Assembly (NCBI GenBank): GCA_900316525.1
Contig: ONDF01000003.1
Span: 1 to 64,000 of the forward strand
DNA from: an uncultured Bacteroidales bacterium
GTDB taxonomy: Bacteria; Bacteroidota; Bacteroidia; Bacteroidales; UBA932
DNA: 64,000 nt
Direction of reading: 5' to 3'
How positions within the stretch are numbered: position 1 is the stretch's first letter; the number at the start of each line of letters is the position of its first letter. Under the pieces are notes generated by a model. The model had not been told where the DNA came from. It searched no databases and saw only the letters and a list, made by a program, of their open reading frames with translations. Below, one piece after another: positions 58,545-64,000 of the stretch. Both the position numbers and the translations under genes were made by a program.

Positions 58545-60648
58545 GGACAAGGACAAAGTGGGAGGCCACCGTGCGCTCACCTTTCGCGTCGGTGGGCCGG
58601 TTCACGACGTGGGTTTTCGGGTCGCCTTCACCGGCGATGACGAGGGTGGAGGAACCGCCGCCGTCCATGTTCAGGGCGTAGCGGGGATTGAAATTCTTCT
58701 TCAGGAACCGGGTGAGCTCCCGGGCGGACATTCCTTCGCTCACCCCCGCCCGGCGGCCGTCCACGACCACCATCAGGAAATGGTTGTCCCCGGTCACGGC
58801 CACGGCGGTCCGGGGATGGCGGACGCCCTGGTGGCGGTGGAGATCCTCATACTCGTACTTGCTCACGTCCGTCTGGAAGCCCGCGAAGCTCTCGCCCACG
58901 GGGTCGTAGTCGTCGATGAGCATCGGGGCGCTGGAGAAGATGTTGGGCGCCGTGCTGTTGGAATAGAAGGTGCGCTGCTGATCGACCATCTTCCCTTTTC
59001 CGTCCGAGGAAATCCATACCTTGCTTCCGTCGGTATAGACAGCCCCCTCGTTCTTCCAGTTGGGGACGCCGGTGGACATGATCGTGTTGTTGGGCATGCA
59101 GGTCACATATTCCCCGTCCACCTTCAGGACGATGGAAGTCGATTCGTAGCAGGCGTTCATCGCCACCACGGCCCCGTCATGGGCCTTGAATACGTCGGAG
59201 GTGCGCACATCCGGCACCGAGGAGGTGAACTTGAGGGCGTAGCCCGGCGCCGACATGTCCCAGTCGGCGATGAAGACCCGCTGCGCGGCGCCGTCCACGT
59301 TGCCTTCGAACCGGCGGTAGGTCAGGCCGGGGGCCACTTCCTTGACGGTCCATCCTTTGTCCTCCGAACGGAACACGAACTGGTCTGTCCTCGCCTTCAG
59401 ATAGGCCTTCACGTCATCCCAGCGGTAGTACGGGAAGCCTTCCAGGTCGCCCAAATGGGCCTCTTCCCCATTGAGGAGGACCTTCACGAGGGTGTCCCCG
59501 GACTTGCCTTTCTTAGGATTGAAGAAGATGAACTGGATGTTGGCGGCCATCGGGGAGCGGAAGGTCTGGAACCAGTACACCAGGTCGTCCTGATGGGCCG
59601 GAGCCCGGTCGAAGCCGTCCAGGTCCATGATCAGCTCGAGCGCCATCACCACGTGGTCGTGGCCGTAGCGCAGGTCGGCGCCGCGGCTGCCGGCGGCCAG
59701 GCGCTGGCTCGCCTTCTCCACCATGTCGTCCACGATGGACGAGCAAGGAGTCCGGTAGGCGTGGTACTCGCGGAAACGCTCGTAATTGTCCGTCTCCCAA
59801 AGGGTGGCGAACTCCTCCACCGTGAAGAAGTCCTTCACGTCGATGCGCACGTCCTGCGGCAGGCTGTTCATGCCGGCCACGAACATGTACAGGTGGAAGA
59901 ACACGTTGTACGGATTGCGCTGTCCCAGGGCCTTGTCCGGATTCTTGAAGAAGCGGGCCAGGACATCCTTGTAGTTCGGGAAATGACGGAGGAAGAACCG
60001 CTCGGAGCTCTCCGCATACGGGAAGACCTCCTCGGGGCCCTGGTACTTGAACGGGTTCGATCCCTGGTTGGGCCGCGTCGCCTGCACGTCCGTGATGCCC
60101 TGGTGCTCATAGACGGAAGTCTCCGGCGCCAGGCGCGAAAGGGCCGCGCAGCAGGAGGACATGCTCATAATGGAGCGGACCGACGGCGAGGAGCACGCAT
60201 CGACGGAACTCCCCTTCCCGAACACGGTCGGGTAGTTCTTCACCATCGTCCGGGCAATTTCCTGATGCTGGTTCCAGCCGATCTCGGTGAGGTCGCCCAC
60301 CCGGTATTGCACATACTCCCAGAAGGGCTCCAGGTCGTTCAGCAGGCTTTCGCCGCGGGTGGTGAGGTTACCCTCGCGCCGGCCTTCGGCGAGCATGTTC
60401 AGGAGGATGGAATAGGCGTCTCCGGTATAGGCATACCGGGAACCGTGACGGCCATAATGGCTGATATACACGGCCTCATACCCCTTTGGAACGGGGGTCA
60501 ACGCTTTCGGGGACAGGTCCAGCAGGCAGTCCAGTCCGGAGGACTTGTTCCAGTCCGCGCGGACCTCCTCCCGGACGCCGAGGCGCTGGGCGCCGGCGGT
60601 CACGCACAGGAGGAGCGAAAAGGCCACAATCAGGTATTTCTTCATCAT
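58537..60648 (-). CDS. Fusion: histidine acid phosphatase plus phosphodiester glycosidase
   Basis: 703 residues from the first ATG of the pair at 60648 (alternative 60645). Signal peptide (LIVAFSLLLCVTAGAQ). Residues about 25-425 are a histidine acid phosphatase of the MINPP/phytase-like branch: SHYGRHGSRY contains the RHG catalytic motif and LRYGHDHVVMAL the HD proton donor. Residues about 435-703 are a phosphodiester glycosidase (NAGPA-type) domain: GDNHFLMVVVDGRR, GMSARELTRFL and YALNMDGGGSSTLVI. The combination fits removal of a sugar cap from a phosphodiester followed by removal of the exposed phosphate. The fusion seems unusual; its rarity was not checked. Confidence 0.85.
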   Translation of the reverse strand: MMKKYLIVAFSLLLCVTAGAQRLGVREEVRADWNKSSGLDCLLDLSPKALTPVPKGYEAVYISHYGRHGSRYAYTGDAYSILLNMLAEGRREGNLTTRGESLLNDLEPFWEYVQYRVGDLTEIGWNQHQEIARTMVKNYPTVFGKGSSVDACSSPSVRSIMSMSSCCAALSRLAPETSVYEHQGITDVQATRPNQGSNPFKYQGPEEVFPYAESSERFFLRHFPNYKDVLARFFKNPDKALGQRNPYNVFFHLYMFVAGMNSLPQDVRIDVKDFFTVEEFATLWETDNYERFREYHAYRTPCSSIVDDMVEKASQRLAAGSRGADLRYGHDHVVMALELIMDLDGFDRAPAHQDDLVYWFQTFRSPMAANIQFIFFNPKKGKSGDTLVKVLLNGEEAHLGDLEGFPYYRWDDVKAYLKARTDQFVFRSEDKGWTVKEVAPGLTYRRFEGNVDGAAQRVFIADWDMSAPGYALKFTSSVPDVRTSDVFKAHDGAVVAMNACYESTSIVLKVDGEYVTCMPNNTIMSTGVPNWKNEGAVYTDGSKVWISSDGKGKMVDQQRTFYSNSTAPNIFSSAPMLIDDYDPVGESFAGFQTDVSKYEYEDLHRHQGVRHPRTAVAVTGDNHFLMVVVDGRRAGVSEGMSARELTRFLKKNFNPRYALNMDGGGSSTLVIAGEGDPKTHVVNRPTDAKGERTVASHFVLVHE

Positions 60649-60656
60649 TTCAAAGG

Positions 60657-61949
60657 TCAAAAGGTTTCATACAGGTCGATGGCCTCGACGAAACGGCGCT
60701 CGAGGTCTTCCAGCAGGTACAGGCCGTCGGCATTGGCCGCCAGGCCCTTAAAATGCAGTTGGAGCGACATCGGAGGATTCTCCGGGGCGAGGAGGGTCAC
60801 CTCCCGGAGCTGGTCGGCGGAGGCGCAGACGAGCCAGAGGTCGGCATACAGCTTCCCGTCCCGGCCGCGGAACTTCTCGAAGAGAATCTTCCCGCCGATC
60901 GGGGTTTTCGTCTCGATGGCCTCGGGGGCGTCATAGGGTTCGACGCCGAGCGCCGCCAGGACGCTGCCGATGTTGGAGTCGTGCCCGCAGAGGAAGGCGA
61001 ACTTGCGCCCGGGCGTCCGCAGCTCCGCAAGGAGCTCCTGGAGCATCGGATGCGCCACGTTCGCGGCCACGCTGGGCGCGGCGAACAGCACGTCCTGGTA
61101 CCAGTCTTTCACGGAGGAGACGGCCGCCCATTCCTTCCGGGTCAGCTTGTGCCCGAATCCGGCTTTCACCGCGTCCGATTCCTCATAGTACTGGAGCGTC
61201 AAGGCGTCCGAGGCCGAGCAGGCCATTTTCAGGCCGCCGGTCATCATCGGCTCCTTGCCCACTTCGAAATGGACCGACGACGGGAACTGCCCGAAGGCGG
61301 TCGTGTCGTGGCGGGCCGCCGGGCTGGATTTGATGTCCAGGACCTTCTCGAGGAGCGCGTACTTCGCCTTCAGCGGCGCGTCCGGCCCGCCCATCGCCTC
61401 GATTTCCGCATAGGCTTTCGCCAGGAAACCGTCGGAAAGGCGGGTGATCTGCGGGTTGAACACCGGGTCCATCGTCCCCAGCGGGGAGTGCTGTTCCACG
61501 CCGATATCGGCCATCGGGAACATCCCGGTGGCGAAAGCGCGGGCCGTAGCGCGGGTGCGCTGGATGGAATTGGCATAGAAGCGGACGCTCCCCGCCTCCG
61601 GAACCCCATCCTTGGCGAAGAAACCTTCGCCCACGAGCCACTCCCGGAAGAACTGGCCCATCTCCATCTCCAGCGCGCCGCCGCGGAGCGACAGCTCGCC
61701 GGGAGCGGAGCTCCAGTCGAACCACTCGTGCGGCGTGATCCGCGACAGCACGGAACCCGGGCCGCTCAGCGGCGACCGGATGTTGTGCCGGCTCAGGATG
61801 ACCATTTCCTCCCGGGTATAACGCTCGGCGAAGCCCTCCGGGCGCGGCATGAATGCCGTGCCCTCGGAGGACGCGCTCCCGGGCGCAAGCCGAGGGCTGC
61901 AGGCAACGATTGCCAGAACCGCCACCAGCAGGGAAAGCCGCCTGGTCAT
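60657..61949 (-). CDS. Histidine acid phosphatase lipoprotein
   Basis: 430 residues. Lipobox VACS at about residue 17. The catalytic motif SRHNIRSPLSG (RHN form, as in Agp-type glucose-1-phosphatases, rather than RHG) and CGHDSNIGSVLAALG with the HD dyad are present. TRATARAFATGMFP is a further conserved block. It should hydrolyse phosphomonoesters in the periplasm or at the surface. It starts 3 bases after the upstream glycosidase stop and lies 8 bases before the fusion gene. Confidence 0.9.
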   Translation of the reverse strand: MTRRLSLLVAVLAIVACSPRLAPGSASSEGTAFMPRPEGFAERYTREEMVILSRHNIRSPLSGPGSVLSRITPHEWFDWSSAPGELSLRGGALEMEMGQFFREWLVGEGFFAKDGVPEAGSVRFYANSIQRTRATARAFATGMFPMADIGVEQHSPLGTMDPVFNPQITRLSDGFLAKAYAEIEAMGGPDAPLKAKYALLEKVLDIKSSPAARHDTTAFGQFPSSVHFEVGKEPMMTGGLKMACSASDALTLQYYEESDAVKAGFGHKLTRKEWAAVSSVKDWYQDVLFAAPSVAANVAHPMLQELLAELRTPGRKFAFLCGHDSNIGSVLAALGVEPYDAPEAIETKTPIGGKILFEKFRGRDGKLYADLWLVCASADQLREVTLLAPENPPMSLQLHFKGLAANADGLYLLEDLERRFVEAIDLYETF

Positions 61950-61952
61950 AGG

Positions 61953-63053
61953 CTACTGGGCTTCAAGGATCACGAAATGCGTATCCCGCGCGCGCTGCTT
62001 GTCCGCGCGGCCGCCGGTGTCGCAGGGCTTGTTGACGAGGTGCGTTTCCGCATTGCCCAAACCTTCAACACACATCGCCGTGGAACCGCCGCCGTCCATG
62101 TTGAGGGCGTACTGCGGGTTGAAGTACTTCACCAGGAACTGGGTCAGTTCCTTGGCCGACATGCCGTTGCTGATGGTGGTACGGCCGTCCACGACAAGCA
62201 TGATCAGATGGTTGTCGTGCGTGAGGGCCACCGCCGTGCGGGGATGCCGCTTGCGCTGGTGATGCTGCGGATGCTCCGAGCTGAGGCTGCTCCAGTTGCT
62301 GACGGAGCTGTCGATGTAGGTTTCCCCGACGGGATTGTAGTCGTCGAGCAGCATCGGCGCACTGGAGATGATGTACTTGTCCTGGCGCTGCAGATAGAAG
62401 TTGCGCTGCTTCGTCACCAGGGCCTGGTATTCATCCGGGGCCTTATAGGGACGGATCAAGTCGCCGGCCTTCGCGATGCTGACATTCCGGACGCCGTCGC
62501 AGAAGAACGCGGCTTCGCTCTTCCAGTTGGGGACGCCGGTATTCGAGATCTGCGTGTTGGGAATGGCGGACTTGGTGGACCCGCCAATCTTGATGAAGAT
62601 CGACCCGGCCTCATAGCCGGCGTTCATCGCCACGATCGCCTTGTTGTCCTTGTAGACATCGGACGTCACCGCCGCCGGAATCGTATAGGTCAGCGCGACG
62701 GTATAGTTCGGATTCGACAAGTCCAGGTCGATGGCGAAGGCTTCCTGGTTGACGCCGGTCACCGCATCCTTGCCGGAATAGGCATAGTAGGTGATGCCTT
62801 CCCGGACTGTGGAGACCGTCCAGCCGTTGCCGGCTTGAGGCCGGACCACCTTGCCGCGGTTCGCGTCCCAGGGGTTCGTGCCGCCGCCTCCGCCACCGCC
62901 GTCACCGCCACTTCCGCCGCTGCCGCCACCGCCCGGCTCGTTGCCGGAAGGGGTCGGGGGCGGGGGGATCAGGTCGGGGTTGTCCTTCCCCCCGCAGGAC
63001 CAGACCAGCAGGGGGAGGAAAACCGCGATGAAATAGAGGTATCTGCGTTTCAT
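61953..63053 (-). CDS. Phosphodiester glycosidase (NAGPA-like) lipoprotein
   Basis: 366 residues. Lipoprotein signal (FLPLLVWSCGG, Cys19), then a Pro- and Gly-rich linker, and a NAGPA-type domain from about residue 70: YAYSGKD, NAGYE, HPRTAVALTHDNH, MLVVDGRTTISNGMSAKEL and YALNMDGGGSTAMCVEG. NAGPA family enzymes cleave alpha-GlcNAc-1-phosphodiesters ('uncovering enzyme') or other phosphodiester glycosides. The domain is about as long as that in the fusion gene and clearly related to it. It starts 1 base after the surface protein stop. Confidence 0.85.
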   Translation of the reverse strand: MKRRYLYFIAVFLPLLVWSCGGKDNPDLIPPPPTPSGNEPGGGGSGGSGGDGGGGGGGTNPWDANRGKVVRPQAGNGWTVSTVREGITYYAYSGKDAVTGVNQEAFAIDLDLSNPNYTVALTYTIPAAVTSDVYKDNKAIVAMNAGYEAGSIFIKIGGSTKSAIPNTQISNTGVPNWKSEAAFFCDGVRNVSIAKAGDLIRPYKAPDEYQALVTKQRNFYLQRQDKYIISSAPMLLDDYNPVGETYIDSSVSNWSSLSSEHPQHHQRKRHPRTAVALTHDNHLIMLVVDGRTTISNGMSAKELTQFLVKYFNPQYALNMDGGGSTAMCVEGLGNAETHLVNKPCDTGGRADKQRARDTHFVILEAQ

Positions 63054-63054
63054 G

Positions 63055-64000
63055 CTACTTCAGTTTAGGCATATCGGCGCTGAAGTCCCAGATGTCGGCG
63101 CTCCAGCCCATTTCGGTCGCCTTGGCGGAAAGGGTGCCTTCGGCGCCGGCATAGTTGTCCTTGACCTCGGCGGAGCCGTCCTTGACGGCGCCGGCGAAAG
63201 GCAGGGAGGCGTTCCAGCCGATGCAGGAAGAGATGGCCGCGGTGTTCACGTCCACGCTGCCGGCGAAGATGCCGGTCTTGGCGTCCGTGCCGGTCACTTC
63301 CCCGGCCGCGTAGCAGTTCTTCACGACGATCAGGCCCTTGGCGATGCCGATGAAGCCGCCGATGTTGGCCCGGCTGCCGCCCTCGACCTTCATGGTCGAA
63401 TAGCAGTCAGTCATCTGGCACTTCACGGTGGCGTTGCCTTCCGGATAGCCGGCGAAACCGGCGACATTGGTATTCCCCGCCGTGATGGTACCGCCGATGA
63501 CCGCGCACTTGTTGATGTTCGGGAAGTAGTTCACGCCCACGAAACCGGCCGAGTTCTGGCCGCCCTTCATCGTGACGTTCTCCACGACGCACTGGGTGAT
63601 CTCGCAGCCGTCATAGCGGCCGGCCTGGCCGGCGAAGCCGCCCACGCGGTTGCTGCCGGCCGCGTCGATGGTGACGCCCTTCACCGTGCAGCGCTTGAAG
63701 TTGGCGCCCTTGTTGACGTTGGCCACGAAGCCGCCCACGTACCGGATGTTGGCCGAAGGGACGACCGAGCCGCCTTCGATGGCGCAATCCTCGAAGACCG
63801 CGCCGGTGTAGTCCGTGACACCGATGAAGCCGCCCAGGTTGTTGACGGAACCGGTCACGTGGGAGTTCTTCACGGTGACTCCGGTGACCGAGCAGCCGAT
63901 GAGGTCGGTGGTCATGCCCACATAGCCGGCCACCACGCCGCCGACGTTGGCGCCCGCGTCGATGGAGGCGCCCTCGAAGGTGACGTTCTTGATGGAGCCG
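63055..64000 (-). CDS. Surface repeat protein with GLUG-like repeats (partial, 5' end outside window)
   Basis: The frame is open to the window edge (64000) and ends with a TAG/TAA stop at 63055, giving about 315 visible residues of a longer protein. Repeats of about 45-55 residues follow the pattern 'C.V.GV...S..VGGFVG', with many Gly-Gly-Phe and Cys: VGGFAGQAGRYDGCEI, SAGFVGVNYF, VAGFAGYPEG, IGGFIGIAKG. This is typical of GLUG-type beta-helical adhesins. It is the first visible gene of the phosphoester cluster and may capture or display substrate. The promoter lies outside the window. Confidence 0.7.
   Translation of the reverse strand, partial: GSIKNVTFEGASIDAGANVGGVVAGYVGMTTDLIGCSVTGVTVKNSHVTGSVNNLGGFIGVTDYTGAVFEDCAIEGGSVVPSANIRYVGGFVANVNKGANFKRCTVKGVTIDAAGSNRVGGFAGQAGRYDGCEITQCVVENVTMKGGQNSAGFVGVNYFPNINKCAVIGGTITAGNTNVAGFAGYPEGNATVKCQMTDCYSTMKVEGGSRANIGGFIGIAKGLIVVKNCYAAGEVTGTDAKTGIFAGSVDVNTAAISSCIGWNASLPFAGAVKDGSAEVKDNYAGAEGTLSAKATEMGWSADIWDFSADMPKLK

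Noticed and set aside
58543..63068. Two long plus-strand open frames (797 and 860 codons) across the phosphatase cluster
   Set aside because: Antisense shadows of the histidine phosphatase and NAGPA-like genes, which have catalytic motifs and signal peptides on the minus strand.

Overview
The window is chromosomal DNA from a GC-rich member of the Bacteroidales (Bacteroidota). The evidence is: many upstream regions carry the Bacteroidota -7 element TAnnTTTG (two with a TTTG -33 box at 20-bp spacing); there is a complete Bat aerotolerance operon; and there are Bacteroidota-type families (fimbrillin-like lipoprotein with a Fibrobacter-paralogue C-terminal domain, SusC-type plug domain, Porin_10-like porin, DUF5687-like ABC permease, tandem deoxynucleoside kinases). 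The species cannot be named from this. No rRNA, tRNA or CRISPR was found.

Layout. 1-3950: visibly AT-richer accessory segment with a degenerate sulfatase-modifying-factor-like protein, a 47-residue peptide gene and a large surface lipoprotein, bordered by an orphan gene tail and a terminator. 4073-8109 (-): nitroreductase, phosphoesterase, ABC exporter, TrmH-type methyltransferase; then glyA (+). 9582-18363 (-): moxR, DUF58, a membrane protein, batA, batB, batC, a fused batD-batE and a small lipoprotein that is a free-standing TonB-receptor plug. 18384-23315 (+): truA, a 58-residue ORF, a porin, an MltF-like transglycosylase. 23348-30735: permease and M13 protease (-), two membrane proteins (+), TPR protein, rRNA methylase and SRPBCC protein (-). 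30775-40903 (+): Nudix, queA, dprA, tatD-type nuclease, ansA, ExbB/ExbD operon, asnS, udk, TonB-like protein. 40907-44080 (-): GDSL esterase, recJ, MBL hydrolase. 44152-55618 (+): two deoxynucleoside kinases, acyl-CoA ligase, a MacAB-TolC-like efflux operon, polyprenyl synthase, U32 peptidase. 55622-57552 (-): two-gene ABC transporter behind a striking inverted repeat array. 57777-64000 (-): five-gene cluster of exported phosphoester-cleaving enzymes plus a surface repeat protein.

Most interesting points: (i) the 57777-64000 cluster combines phosphodiester alpha-GlcNAcase ('uncovering enzyme') type domains, one fused to a histidine acid phosphatase, with a second histidine phosphatase and an EEP-fold hydrolase, and looks like a two-step phosphoglycan decapping and dephosphorylation system; (ii) a dispersed palindromic repeat (five copies) is inserted in frame in truA; (iii) six copies of a GGGCAAGGTC motif with mirror-symmetric spacing (22-25-50-25-22) lie upstream of an ABC operon promoter; (iv) several promoters place the transcription start almost on the start codon, suggesting leaderless or near-leaderless mRNAs; (v) batD and batE are one reading frame, and the operon ends in a plug-only lipoprotein.
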